A stretch of DNA of 64,000 nucleotides from Candidatus Altimarinota bacterium (GCA_020629795.1 JAHDCR010000001.1:214443-278442), one strand, 5' to 3'. Positions 46,940 to 57,913 are shown, counted from the first letter of the stretch. Made by a program: numbers and translations. Notes: generated by a model not told the origin, from the letters alone.

Positions 46940-47137
46940 GTAATTTCGGTCCTTAATATGACCCGAGACTTTTAAGTCATTAATTTGTTATTCGATTAGC
47001 CACGAGTAGGGAGTTTAGTATTTTACTATATATAGGTAAAATATTGTACTCCCTAGTTGTGCGCATTACGACTACGGGTTAAGGCTTTAACCGTGCATTG
47101 TGAGAACATTGATTTTATTTTGTAACTCGTAATATTT
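46940..47137 (+). promoter_or_regulatory. structured 5' leader of the SLH protein gene
   Basis: About 200 nt without an ORF but with four consecutive inverted repeats: TCGGTC/GACcCGA (46946-46966), GACTTTTAAGTC (46967-46978), a long hairpin with TAGGGAGT/ACTCCCTA at its base (47007-47055), and GGTTAA/TTAACC (47077-47092). The last 45 nt before the ATG look unstructured. Long folded leaders stabilise S-layer mRNAs in other bacteria; that role is inferred here. No known riboswitch class recognised. Confidence 0.6.
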
Positions 47138-50100
47138 ATGAGTACTTTTGTTAAAAAAGCTACTTCTGCTGTTGCTGGTCTTGCTGTAGTGTTTTCTATG
47201 GTATCACCAATAGCTGGAGTTTCTGCTGCACTCTCTGGAGTGGAAGCAGCAAATCAGCTTGCTACTCTTGGAGTAGTTGTAGACCAATCTGCTAATCCTG
47301 CTGATTACAGACTTGGAGACAATCTTCCTAGAAAAGAAGCTGTTAAAGTAATGATGAATCTTTCATCTGTTGCTGTTGTTGATAACTGTTCAGGTCAATT
47401 TTCTGACCTAACTTCTGCTGATTGGGCATGTAAATATGCTGAAACTGCATTAGCTAACGGTCTTGTTGCTGCTAACGCATCATTCAGACCAGATGACCTT
47501 GTGTCAAAAATCGAAGCTCTTAAGATGGTATTCCAAGGAATGGATCTAGAAAGAGATGATAACGCTGACTGGAGAGCTGGTTACGTAGAAGCTGCTGTTT
47601 CTATGGGAATCGCTACTTCATTCTCAGACTACGATACTCCTGCTACTAGAGCTGAAATGTTTGTATGGGCTGCTGAAGCTATCAACATGGATGACGAAGT
47701 TGCTACAGAAGATCCACTATGTGACCTTCTAGGTATCTGTGAAGAAGAAGGTACTGATGAAGGTACTGAAGAAGCTGAAGGTGAAACAGAAACTCCTGTA
47801 GTTCCTGCTGGATCTTCTCTTCAAGTAAGTCTTTCTCCTAGCACTCCTGCTTCTACTACTATTCCTGGTGGAGTAAATGGTCTTGCAGTTGTTGCTTACG
47901 ACTTTACTGCTGGTTCTTCTGATGTTACTGTAAGTCAAGTTTCTGTTAAAAGAACAGGTCTTTCAGATGAAGATACATTAGAAAATCTCGCTATATTTAC
48001 TATGGCTGGTAGAGTTTCTAACGCTAAATCAGATAACCAAGACAACGATACTACTGCTCAAATCAATCTTGATAACGGTGGAATCGTAATTGAAGCTGGT
48101 GAAACAGAAACACTTATGGTTGTTGTAGATGTTGCTCCTGTCTTATTGGCAGAAAGTGATGAATTTGCTCTTGAAATAGTTGACGTAGTTGCTAACTCAG
48201 AGGTTTCTGGTCTTGGTGCTAGAGGTGCTACTATGAGAGTAGGTTCTGTAAATGCTCCATCATTAGAATTCACAGTTGGAGGTTCAGTTTCTAATCCAAA
48301 TCTTGGAGAAGTTGCTGCTGATATCTTTGAATTTGAAATTGAAAATGATTCAGACGAAGATGTAGAACTTATTTCTGTAACTTTTGAAGGATCTTCAGAT
48401 GCTGAAGATGATCTAATGAACTTTGAACTTGTAATGGGTAATAAAGTAGTAGCTACTACTTCTATGATGTCAGGTGACTACCTTACATTTAACCTTGGAG
48501 GACTTCTTATAGAAGAAGATAGAACAGAAGATTTCACTGTAAGAGCTGACGTTGTAGACGGAGCTGGAGATAAAATCTCATTTAATATCGATGAAAAACT
48601 CGACGTTACTGCTAACTCTACTAAGTTTGATTTCGGTGCTTCAGTAGATATTTCTACTGTTACTGGATCAGGAAACTTTGGTGAAATTACTATCGAAGCA
48701 GGTGAATTAACTTTCGTTGAAGTTGATGCTGAAAACGATGAAATTAGAGAAGATAAAGATAATGTAATACTTGGTGGTGTAAAAATCACTAACATATCTG
48801 GACAACAACTAGAAATGGAATCATTTGGAGTTGAAATTGAGATAGATAACGGAGGTACAGCTAATCTTACTGGATCTGCTACTGGTTCTCTTACAGTAAT
48901 TGAACTGTTTGATGACGTAGAGCTTTATAACGAAGAAACAGGTTCTTCATACGAACTAAGAGCTGGTACTGTTACTACTTCAGGTGATGTTACTTCTGCT
49001 GTTTACTCTGATAACAATATTGATGTAATTCTTCCAGAAGGAACTACTTCATGGTCTATTAGAGCTGATACTGCTGAGGATATTGATAACTTCGCTGATG
49101 TATCTATCGACCTTACAGTTGATGTTGCTAACGACGTTGTAGTTGTTGAAACTGCTGACGACGAAGAAGTTACTGATAAAACACCTTCTACTCTTTCTTT
49201 CAATACTATTGATGGATCTGAGTCAGGTGCACAAATCTCACTTATTCCACTTTCTGACACTGATGTTGTTAGAGGTGCTGATGATGTAGTTGCTCTTCAA
49301 TTCGAAGTAGAAGCTGAAGAAGTTTCTGAAATTATTGTTGATGAAATTACTGTACAGATTGATGCTAATGGATCAGCTGCTACGAATCAACAAATTTCTG
49401 AAGTAAAACTTTTCAAAGGTTCTGTTTCTGATGCTAACCTTCTCGATAGAGAATCAGGTTCTGATATCGGAACAGGAGGTGATGTAACATTTGATAGAAT
49501 GGAAGATGTTATTATTGCTGCTAATGGTGAAACTGAATTTGTTGTTACTGTTTCATTTGTTGATGGTGTTGATGCTGTTAACGGATCAGACTATACTGTA
49601 AGTGTTACTGATATTAGTATTGATGATGATGAAAATGACGAAGTTGATGTTTCTGCATCTCTTCCACTTGCTTCTGCAAGACAACTTACTGTTAATGAAG
49701 CGGGGCTTATCGTAACTGTTAACCTTGATGCTGCTAACGAAGATAATGAATTTGATAAACTAGCTCTTGCTGGTGATTCAGCTATCATTGCTTCATTTGA
49801 TGTAAGAGCTGATAATGAAGAGATTGATGTAGAAACTGCTACATTTACTATCGCTGGTTTTGCTGGTGTTGGAGCATTGAGAGATACTGTTACTTCTGCT
49901 ACAATCCTATTAAACGGAGTTGCAATTGAAACAAACTCTAACTCTGATATCACAGATACTACGATTACTTTTGAAAATCTTGACGGCCTTATTATACCAG
50001 AACAAACTGCAGAGCTTGCTCTACAATTCAACACTGCTAATATCGGTGATGATGAAACTGGTGAAAACCTTACAGGTTTATCTGTTACTCAATTAGTTCT

Positions 50101-50602
50101 TTCTGATGCTGAAGGTGTTGAATCAGGTAAAGATACAGCTGACGGTGATTCAGGAGTTGTTGTAAGTAGAACTATGGATATAGTTGCTGCTGTAGTTACT
50201 CCATCTGTTGTTAGTACTTTTGGTACTGATGATCAAACTGCTGAGCTAAGACTCGTAGTTGATGGTGGAAATAATACTAATGTTGCTGGTGATGCTGTAC
50301 AAGCTGAGCTAGAAGTTCTTACTCTTGTAGTATCTTCTGGTACAGCTGCTGATGGAGACATTACTGTATTTAACGGTAACGGTGTTTCAATCGGTACAAA
50401 TGTTGGTTCAGTTATCACTGTTACTGCTGATTCAATCGGTAATGACAACGAAATATATAGAATAGAAGTTGCTAGTGCAGCAGAAGCTATATATAGACTT
50501 GCTACTAACGGTGTAACTTACGATATTAATAACGCTGGAACACCTGTTTCTACTAAACTTGAAAATACTCTTGATCTTGGACAATACGCTAATTCTAACT
50601 AG
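47138..50602 (+). CDS. large SLH-domain surface (S-layer-like) protein
   Basis: 1154 residues. Signal peptide (1 to about 30, ending GVSAA). SLH-like repeats at about 35-190 (NLPRKEAVKVMMNL, FRPDDLVSKIEALKMVF, ATRAEMFVWAAEAI). An acidic Glu/Thr linker (about 195-225) leads into a long run of beta-rich Ig-like repeats, very acidic and rich in Val, Thr, Ser, Asp. Probably the main cell-surface layer or a giant adhesin. Remarkably it contains no UGA codon at all despite several dozen glycines, all GGN, and regular GCT/GTT/TCT codons, consistent with very high expression. No sortase motif or C-terminal membrane segment. Confidence 0.88.
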   Translation: MSTFVKKATSAVAGLAVVFSMVSPIAGVSAALSGVEAANQLATLGVVVDQSANPADYRLGDNLPRKEAVKVMMNLSSVAVVDNCSGQFSDLTSADWACKYAETALANGLVAANASFRPDDLVSKIEALKMVFQGMDLERDDNADWRAGYVEAAVSMGIATSFSDYDTPATRAEMFVWAAEAINMDDEVATEDPLCDLLGICEEEGTDEGTEEAEGETETPVVPAGSSLQVSLSPSTPASTTIPGGVNGLAVVAYDFTAGSSDVTVSQVSVKRTGLSDEDTLENLAIFTMAGRVSNAKSDNQDNDTTAQINLDNGGIVIEAGETETLMVVVDVAPVLLAESDEFALEIVDVVANSEVSGLGARGATMRVGSVNAPSLEFTVGGSVSNPNLGEVAADIFEFEIENDSDEDVELISVTFEGSSDAEDDLMNFELVMGNKVVATTSMMSGDYLTFNLGGLLIEEDRTEDFTVRADVVDGAGDKISFNIDEKLDVTANSTKFDFGASVDISTVTGSGNFGEITIEAGELTFVEVDAENDEIREDKDNVILGGVKITNISGQQLEMESFGVEIEIDNGGTANLTGSATGSLTVIELFDDVELYNEETGSSYELRAGTVTTSGDVTSAVYSDNNIDVILPEGTTSWSIRADTAEDIDNFADVSIDLTVDVANDVVVVETADDEEVTDKTPSTLSFNTIDGSESGAQISLIPLSDTDVVRGADDVVALQFEVEAEEVSEIIVDEITVQIDANGSAATNQQISEVKLFKGSVSDANLLDRESGSDIGTGGDVTFDRMEDVIIAANGETEFVVTVSFVDGVDAVNGSDYTVSVTDISIDDDENDEVDVSASLPLASARQLTVNEAGLIVTVNLDAANEDNEFDKLALAGDSAIIASFDVRADNEEIDVETATFTIAGFAGVGALRDTVTSATILLNGVAIETNSNSDITDTTITFENLDGLIIPEQTAELALQFNTANIGDDETGENLTGLSVTQLVLSDAEGVESGKDTADGDSGVVVSRTMDIVAAVVTPSVVSTFGTDDQTAELRLVVDGGNNTNVAGDAVQAELEVLTLVVSSGTAADGDITVFNGNGVSIGTNVGSVITVTADSIGNDNEIYRIEVASAAEAIYRLATNGVTYDINNAGTPVSTKLENTLDLGQYANSN

Positions 50603-50645
50603 TTAGAGTCTTGTATACTCAAAGTTAATACTATTTATATAGTTT

Positions 50646-50681
50646 AAAAACACCCACATATTTATATGTGGGTGTTTTTTT
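50646..50681 (+). terminator. terminator of the SLH gene
   Basis: Near-perfect 15-bp stem AAAACACCCACATA / TATGTGGGTGTTTT and TTTTTT; among the strongest in the window. Confidence 0.95.
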
Positions 50682-50747
50682 GTGCTTATTTTTTGTACTG
50701 AAAAATATTTCTATATAATCTGAACAATACAATTTTTTAAATATAAA

Positions 50748-51326
50748 ATGAAAAAAATATTACTTGCTATACTCTGTGTTTTCTTGCTTATTTGATGTTC
50801 AAAAGGCTCTTCTGATGAGCAATCAGAGCTTACGAGTGAAGTTTTTATGACAAAATACACAAGCGATAAGAGGGTAGTAGATCTCTCTAGTATGTGACTG
50901 AGTGACTTTGTGAGTCTCAATTGACTCAACTGAGATACAGAGATTGTGAACATGAATGTATCAAACAATGATATAGATGTTTTAAATATTACAGACTATC
51001 CAAATTTAACCCGTTTGGTTGCGAATAATAATAGCTTTACCTATTTCAATGATATAAAGTTTCCCTCTCAGATTAAGCATATTAATCTTGCTAATAATGA
51101 CTTAGAGTCACTAGAAGCAATTGATAACTTAATTTGATTAGTATCAATAGATGTTTCGAATAATATGCTTGATGAAGAAGACTTTAATATTTTGAATAAC
51201 ATGGAAAATTTAAAAGTCATCTATGCAAGTTGAAACAATGTTTCCAATGAATTTTTAATTAAGTTGTTTAATTTTAATGCTCGCTATCTACAAGAAATTA
51301 AAGGAGCAAATCCTACAGAATACTAA
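50748..51326 (+). CDS. leucine-rich-repeat lipoprotein
   Basis: 192 residues. Signal peptide with lipobox LLIGC (Cys at 17); the Gly before Cys is UGA (50793-50795), so processing depends on recoding. Then four or five LRR units: VNMNVSNNDIDVLN, LTRLVANNNSFTYFN, IKHINLANNDLESLE, LVSIDVSNNMLDEED, LKVIYASGNNVSNE. Membrane-anchored, outward-facing binding protein; partner unknown. Own terminator downstream. Confidence 0.88.
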
Positions 51327-51332
51327 CATACT

Positions 51333-51362
51333 AAAAAGACCACTACAAATAGTGGTCTTTTT
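51333..51362. terminator. bidirectional terminator
   Basis: Perfect 12-bp stem AAAAAGACCACT / AGTGGTCTTTTT with a 6-nt loop between convergent genes. Confidence 0.93.
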
Positions 51363-51377
51363 AAGTTATGTGATGTC

Positions 51378-51839
51378 TTAGTCTATCACTTCTACGATAG
51401 TAAACTCTCCATATTGAGTTGGAAGTTTTTCACCTACTTCAAGTTTTATTCCTGCTGCTGTAAAGCTGGCTAGATCTTTTTTAGGAATTGTTTGCATTTT
51501 TGAGTCATCTCTTTCTCCATAGGCATCTTTTGGTTCTAGAGTCAGTACTTTTGCTTCTCACTCTTGCATTCCTACTACACCTTTATCAAACCCTGGAATC
51601 ATTTGCCCAGCTCCTACAGTAAATGGAAGAGTTTCACCTCTATCTCGTGAGCTATCAAATTTTTCACCATTTTCAAGAGTTCCAGTATAGTGTACCTCTA
51701 TAGCATCACCATTTTCTACTGTTTTAGCATCTGTTCCACTACCTTTTTTTATTTTAACTACTTCCATATCAAATATGAGAGTTTTTCATGCAAGAGCATG
51801 ATTTACGTCTATTACAACGCTTCCTGTTAGTTCAGCCAT
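51378..51839 (-). CDS. FKBP-type peptidyl-prolyl isomerase
   Basis: 153 residues. Short N-terminal beta segment (GSVVIDVNHALAGKTLIFD) then an FKBP domain: GDAIEVHYTGTLENGEKFDS, LPFTVGAGQMIPGFDKGVVG, AYGERDDS. No signal peptide, so probably cytosolic. It shares this unusual N-terminal segment with the lipoprotein FKBP encoded just upstream, which suggests a tandem duplication. Catalyses proline isomerisation. Confidence 0.9.
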
Positions 51840-51864
51840 GTATATGTCTTGTTTTAAATAATTA

Positions 51865-52461
51865 TTAGTCTTGTAGTTCAACGATAGTAGCATCTCCTCC
51901 AGCTGTTGGAATAACTGCTCCAACACCGATTTCAAACTCTGGACCTACAAATTCTCTGAGTTCTGCGATAGTTACTGATTCTCTAATAGTGGCTGGACCG
52001 TATGCTTCTTCAGGAGCTAATACGAGAGTTTTTTCTTCACCAAGTTTCATTCCTACTACACCAGCATCAAATCATGTAATCATTTGACCAATACCTACAG
52101 TAAATGGAAGTGTTTGTTCTCTAGTATACGAGCTATCAAACTCTTCTCCATCATCAAGAGTACCTACATAGTTTACTTCTATGTCATCATTTACTTCTAC
52201 AGTATCTTCTTGAGTATTTCCTTCTGCTTTAGTTATTTTTTCGATTTTTACATCAAAATTGAGTGTTTCACCAGCAAGTGGAGATGGATTTTGGAGTTCG
52301 AGTACGACGCTACCAGTTTCATCACTGAGGGCTTCATTATTTGTTTCTTCAACAGCAGTATCGTTATTAACTTCTGTTGGCTGAGTATCAGCTCCAGGAG
52401 TACAGCTCACAAGCGCTGCAAGAGCTAAGAGGCAAAGAATATTAAGTGTATATTTCATCAT
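51865..52461 (-). CDS. FKBP-type isomerase lipoprotein
   Basis: 198 residues from ATG 52461. Lipoprotein signal (LCLLALAALVSC, Cys about 19), an acidic Thr/Asn/Glu linker (about 22-50), a segment like that of the cytosolic paralogue (VVLELQNPSPLAGETLNFDV), then an FKBP domain (IEVNYVGTLDDGEEFDS, LPFTVGIGQMITGFDAGVVG). Likely folds extracytoplasmic proteins. UGA encodes the Gly in MITGFD. Starts 21 nt after the mfd stop. Confidence 0.9.
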
Positions 52462-52481
52462 ATTATATTTATGAATTAAAT

Positions 52482-55400
52482 TTATTTTCTTACTAACTTT
52501 ATTTTTGGATTTCATATCTTTCCAGCAAAAAGCCGCAAGACATATTTTATGAATATTCCATCGTTTGCAAAACCTTTTACGGGTGTTCTTATACGATGTG
52601 CATCTGTAACTGCAAATTTTACTTCACTGTCAAGCTTCAGGAAGTTTTTAAGTACCTCTATATCAGCTCTCGGATCAAATGTGATTTGATAGTTTACTCA
52701 GATTCTTTTGATACTGTTAATGAGATGCTTTTGGCAATAAATCTGACACTCTAGCAGCTCAAATAAATGTTGCGTTTGTTCAGGGATTTCACTATTTTTA
52801 CTGTTTTCAAAGAAGCTTTCTTTGAGGTAGTCTAGATCTTCTTTGTTTTGTATTAGCTCTATCTCTCTGTAAAAGTTGAGTTTGTCAGTTTCTGAGAGAA
52901 AATATTCATCTGGAACTCCAGCTGATATCATGAGATCTATTTTTGTATCTACCTGAATAAGTTTCTTTGCAGTAGATTTTGTTGTTTGAGTTTCTTGCTC
53001 TAATTTTTGCTGCTTTAGATCTGATATTTTTTCCTCTAGCATTTTCAAAAAGAGAGATACTCAAATTTCTTTTGCCTGTCCACTTTGTCTGATACCAAGT
53101 ATATCTCATCCTCAACGAATTTCTAAGTCTTTCATCGCGAGTTCAAACCCAGCTCAAAGATAACTATAGTCTACTATGGTCTGTATTCTCTTTGCAGCTT
53201 CTCCATCTAATTGTTCTCGCTTATAGAGAAGATAACAGTATCACTGTTTGTCACTTCTTCAGACTCTTCATCTAAGTTGATGAATCTGTGATATACCAAA
53301 TTGTTGACACTCATTTATAAAAATTGTATTTACGTTAGAGAAATCAATTCCATTTTCAATAACAGTAGTAGAGAGGAGTATGTCATATTTCTTGTGTTTA
53401 AAGTCGAGAATTCTATTTTCAAGCTCTTCACCAGGGAGTTGTCCATGGGTGATAATGACTTTTTTCTTTGGAAATAGGGATTCAAGTTTTTTACGCATGA
53501 CTTCTATAGTTGCCACTCTATTATGGACAAAAAATATTTGACCATTCCTTTCAAATTCACGTTTTCCAGCATCCTGTATAAGTTTTTCATTAAAGCGAAG
53601 GACAGATGTCTCAATTGATTTTCTTCCTCCTGGAGGAGTCTTGAGTAGTGAGATACTTCTCACTCATGAAAGGGCTAAGTTTAAACTTCGAGGTATTGGG
53701 GTAGCGCTGAGAGAGAGTATATCGATATCAGACTTTATGTTTTTAATCTTTTCTTTATCTGCTACTCAAAACTTGTGCTCTTCGTCTACTATCATGAGTC
53801 AGAGTCTTTTACAAATCAGTTTGTCAGAGAGGAGTCTATGTGTTCCAACTACCATATCAACAGATCCATCTGCGAGTCACTTGAGTACGCGAGTCGCATG
53901 TTTTTGACTTTGTAGTCTTGTGAGTACTTCTATGTTGTAGGGGAGTTCCAGAAACCTCTCGATAGTTTTATCATAGTGTTCATGAGCGAGTACTACGAGT
54001 GGAGAAATAAATAATACTTGTTTATTATTAGATAGCGCTGCAAAAGCCGCGTTGAATGCTACTTCTGTTTTTCAAAAACCTACATCACCTACCAGGAGTC
54101 TGTCCATGTTTTTGTCGCTTTTCATGTCTTCAAATATTTCATGAATGGCTGCGTCTTGGTCTGGAGTATAGCTGTAAGGAAACTCTGATTGAAATTTTTC
54201 AAGCTTACCACTGTCTATAATGCTCGCATTTCAAACTCTGAGTTTTCTCTCTGCAAAGTTTTGGAGTATTCACTCTGCAATTTCTCTAATGTCTTCATGA
54301 ACCTTTTGGATTTTTCGTTCCCAAACTTTTCCAGAGAGTGGAGTGAGGCTTGGATTTTCACTTCAAATATATTTTGAAACTCTATGAACCTCAGTTATTG
54401 GAACAAAGAGCTTATCATTTTCCTTGTAAGAAATTTCTAGGTATTCCTTTTCTATATTGCCAAGTTTTTTCTTTATAATCCCTTCAAATACTCATATTCC
54501 ATGATCAATATGGACAATGTAGTCACCATTTTGTATCTTGAGTAATAGGTCTATTTCTGCAGATAAATTTTTCTTAGCTCGTCTTTTTATAAATATTTTT
54601 TGAAGTATATCGTCACATATATAAACATATGTATTTTTTTTCTCACTGTAGCTAAAACTTGTTAATAGGTGAGTTCCTACTTCTACGAGCTCTATATGTC
54701 AAAAATTATTATCCTTGAGAAATTCTTTAAGTGTTTTTCCATGCCTGGTAAATATTTTCGATATGTTTGATTTATTTCCGAGAATATCTTTTAAATCCTC
54801 TATGTTTTCAATGAAAGGTTTTTTTATTCATAGATTTATAGATTTTACTCCCTCCTCCATATTTGAGAGTATATTGATACTTGTCCATGAAATAGGTGAA
54901 GAGATAAGTGTCTCATAGAGATGATGAAATTGTAGAGAATCTAAAACGCAGTGAAGTCAGGCTTGCTCAATTATTTCTAAAAGTGTTATATTGTTTTTAA
55001 CATCTGGTGTAAATTCTCATATACTTGACAGTTTAACATTGTCATATACTTGTCAGTCAGAGTCACTTATACTTTCTATTTCATCTCACCAATAGCTGAG
55101 AGTCAGGGATTCTCCATTTGGATAATAAATATGTATACTATCTCATGATCTCATATAACTCCCAGGCTTTTTGTATTCGTGAAATTCATATCCGATATTT
55201 TGAAGTGATTTCATAAGTTCTTGCATGTCAAAATCGATACCAGTTTCTATATGTATTTGCTCCTTTACTAAGCTTTTAGATACTTCTTGGGTGATATGGT
55301 CTACTACTAGCACATAGATTCCATATCAATTATTTTCTAAAGTTTTTATGTCATGGAGACTCTCAAGCTTAAAATACGGAATCGTAAATTCATCAGCTAT

Positions 55401-55544
55401 TTTTTTGTATTTTTTGTATTCACTTTCTCCGGAAATTATATGTATAAAACCTCAAGAGTTTTGCAAGGTAGTATGTAAAAGCATACATTTTGAAAAATAC
55501 TCTCAACCGTGTGAGTAGTGATGATGTTTTTTGAGAATTTGCAT
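52482..55544 (-). CDS. mfd: transcription-repair coupling factor
   Basis: 1020 residues. UvrB-like N-terminal half (degenerate), RNA-polymerase-interaction domain ([17 protein letters not shown]), translocase motifs [69 protein letters not shown] and QLRGRVGRS, and a C-terminal D7-like domain. Removes stalled RNA polymerase and recruits UvrA, which is also in the window. Ends overlapping nothing; the FKBP lipoprotein follows. Confidence 0.95.
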
Positions 55545-55592
55545 TTAAGGATATTACGCGCTAAAGCCCCTTTTATAGAAAAAAGGGGGGAG

Positions 55593-55671
55593 ATACATAA
55601 ATTATACTTTTGCTCTTTAAATATACAATTTCTTCTTTACTCTAAATAAGCAAGAGATATAATTTATGTAT
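55593..55671. repeat. perfect 14-bp inverted repeat upstream of tsaB
   Basis: ATACATAAATTATA (55593-55606) and its exact complement (55658-55671) flank a 51-nt spacer, between mfd and tsaB. A CCCCTTTT/AAAAGGGG hairpin lies just to the left (55567-55587). Could be an operator pair, a leader stem or a relic of insertion; no evidence decides. Confidence 0.7.
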
Positions 55672-55688
55672 ATTTCTAACTTAAATAC

Positions 55689-56255
55689 ATGTATCTTTTT
55701 TTTAACTGAGTTTCATCACAGTGATATGTTGCGCTGCTTGATAATAACAAAAATATCATAGCCTCAGATGAGTTTCAGATTTCATGAAATGAATCAACTC
55801 AAACAATTCCTATCATAGATATTTTTTTAGCTTCTCAATGAGTAGATTATAAAGATATAGAAAATATTATATGTGTTGCGGGGCCATGAAGCTTTACATG
55901 AATACGTACTATTTCATTAGTAGTTAATACCTTAGCTTATACCTATAAAAATATTAAATTGACCAGTGTTAATTTTTTTGACCTATTTAATAACTATCCA
56001 ATTGTAAAATCGAGCTCAAAACGTGACCTATTTGTAAAATTTAGTAAATCTGATATAATTAGTGTGATGAGTAATAGTGATTTTGAAGGAAGCTGTGAAT
56101 CAAAACAAATATATTGAGACACAAGCACCGATCGGTTTTCAAAAGAAATATCACTAGCTAGTGATATAGACTATAAAACAGTTCTAAAAAATATTACTCT
56201 TGATGATGCCATAAGAATCGCACCACTCTATATAAAAAAACCAAATATTAGTTAA
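55689..56255 (+). CDS. tsaB: tRNA t6A biosynthesis protein TsaB
   Basis: 188 residues. Diagnostic VAGPGSFTGIRTISLVVNTLA plus ASK/HSP70-like N-terminal strands. TsaB partners TsaD and TsaE to make t6A37 in ANN-decoding tRNAs. UGA encodes glycines in GPGSFTGI. Followed 13 nt later by the PH-domain gene. Short for TsaB (about 230), with a trimmed C-terminus. Confidence 0.9.
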
Positions 56256-56268
56256 TATTATACCTAGC

Positions 56269-56877
56269 ATGGCTGTAAAACTAGAAAATCTTCGAACAGG
56301 TGAAAAGGTCGATATAGTACTGAGAAGACACTGGATAGCGTTTGTGTTTTTAGCTGTTTATGCATTATGAGGATTACTCCTATCATTGATACTTTTAGCC
56401 ACTTTAGGTTTAATTGCAACGAGTATTTTGATACTTTCAATTTTTTGGATGTATTATTTACTCTTTCTTTATGTAAGTTGGATAAATTATGAGCTGGATG
56501 TATTTATCTTTACTAATAACAGAATTGTCTGTGTAGAGCAAAAAACGTTTCTTAACAGAGCTGTAGGTGAAACAACACTTGATAAAGTCCAAGAAGTATC
56601 AATTGAAACAAAATGACTCCTTGCAAATCTGTTTGATTTTGGGACACTGAGAATTATGACTTCTGGATCATCTCCGAGCTTTGATATGACTTACTCTCCT
56701 CATCCAATGAAGAGCTCAAGATATATCAATAACTTAGTAGATAGATATAGGGATTCACTCTATGGTTGAGGCTCAAAAGAACAAAAGCAAGCAAAACTCT
56801 GAGAGGTAGAGCAAGGACAGCTTGCTGAGAGAGCAAGGATAATGTGAACAGTAAAAAATGACCAAGGACATAGTTAA
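56269..56877 (+). CDS. membrane-anchored bacterial PH-domain protein (paralogue)
   Basis: 202 residues. N-terminal helix, two membrane helices (about 24-48, 52-75), then a bPH2-like domain (VFIFTNNRIVCVEQKTFL, ETTLDKVQEVSIETKG, NLFDFGTLRIMTSG). C-terminal charged tail. Same layout as the protein at 24122-24688. Stops directly against the queA stop (TAATTA). Function unknown. Confidence 0.8.
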
Positions 56878-57909
56878 TTACTCAAGAAACATCGCATCTC
56901 AAAAACTAAAAAATCTATACTTGGAGTCTACTGCATGCTGGTAGACTCTTTTTCTATTATCATCTCAGATAAAGCTTGATACAAGCATAAGTAAGGTAGA
57001 TTTTGGAAGGTGAAAGTTTGTAATAATACTTTCTACAAATCTCCACTGATAACCAGGATAGATAAAAATATTTGTATCACGACTTCCTGACTCTAAGATT
57101 CACTGCTCATTAGTAAAACTCTCAAGAGTTCGCACGCTCGTAGTACCTACGGCAATTATTCTTTTTCACTCTGTTTTATAGGCATTGAGTCTATCAGAAA
57201 CTTCTGAAGAAATATATATTTGCTCGGAGTGCATATCATGATCCTCTATATTTTCTACTTCGACATTCATAAATGTCCCGAGTCCTACATGGAGACATAC
57301 TTTTTCAATTTTTACTCATTTTTCCTCTAGTTTTTGCATAAGTTCTGGAGTGAAGTGGAGCCCAGCTGTAGGAGCTGCAACACTTCAAGATTTTTGGGTA
57401 TCACTGTAGACTGTTTGGTATCTCTCATCTGGGGAATTAGAGTCCTTTATATATGGAGGAAGAGGAGTTTCTCATACGGAATCTATTGCATCTAAAAATT
57501 CACTTCCAGCAAGATTAAACTTTACTATTCGTCACTTGCTAGAGGTTTGAATTATTTCTCACTCAAGAGTTGAGTTTTTAAAATTAACTTTTGTTCATGG
57601 CTTGAGCTTTTTTCCTGGATATACGAGGCAATCCCAAGAGTTTTCGGAAATTTGAGTATGGAGAAATATTTCACAATCTTTGTCACTTCAGACTATTTGT
57701 CATTTGAGACGAGCTTTTATGACTCTCGTTTCATTGACTACTAAGACATCATTTTTTCAGAGCATATCAGCAATATCAGAGAATATTTTATCTTCTAGTA
57801 CTTCACTGGTTTTTTTAAAATGAAGTAACCTTGCTGAGTCGCGAGGCTCTGCAGGTGACTGCGCTATGAGCTCCTGTGGAAGGTGATAATCGAAATCTGT
57901 AAGTAACAT
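56878..57909 (-). CDS. queA: tRNA preQ1-34 S-adenosylmethionine ribosyltransferase-isomerase
   Basis: 343 residues. Motifs: [14 protein letters not shown] (N-terminus), [53 protein letters not shown] and the end FGDAMF. Forms epoxyqueuosine in tRNA. The upstream queuosine genes are not in the window; CPR bacteria often salvage precursors. The C-terminal coding region contains a hairpin (56924-56948) followed by T5 on the plus strand that may also stop transcription from tsaB/PH. Confidence 0.95.
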
Positions 57910-57913
57910 ATAA

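Noticed and set aside
47729-50448. Several long minus-strand ORFs across the SLH gene
   Set aside because: They are shadows caused by the regular GCT/GTT/TCT codon usage and absence of TCA-type interruptions; low-complexity Ser/Thr translations with no domain.
55567-55587. CCCCTTTT/AAAAGGGG hairpin as a terminator
   Set aside because: No T-run follows on either strand; it lies upstream of both divergent genes, where a terminator would not be needed.
56924-56953. Simple intergenic terminator after the PH-domain gene
   Set aside because: The hairpin is inside the queA coding region (conserved C-terminus continues to 56878). It may still stop plus-strand transcription, so it is noted under queA rather than as a separate feature.
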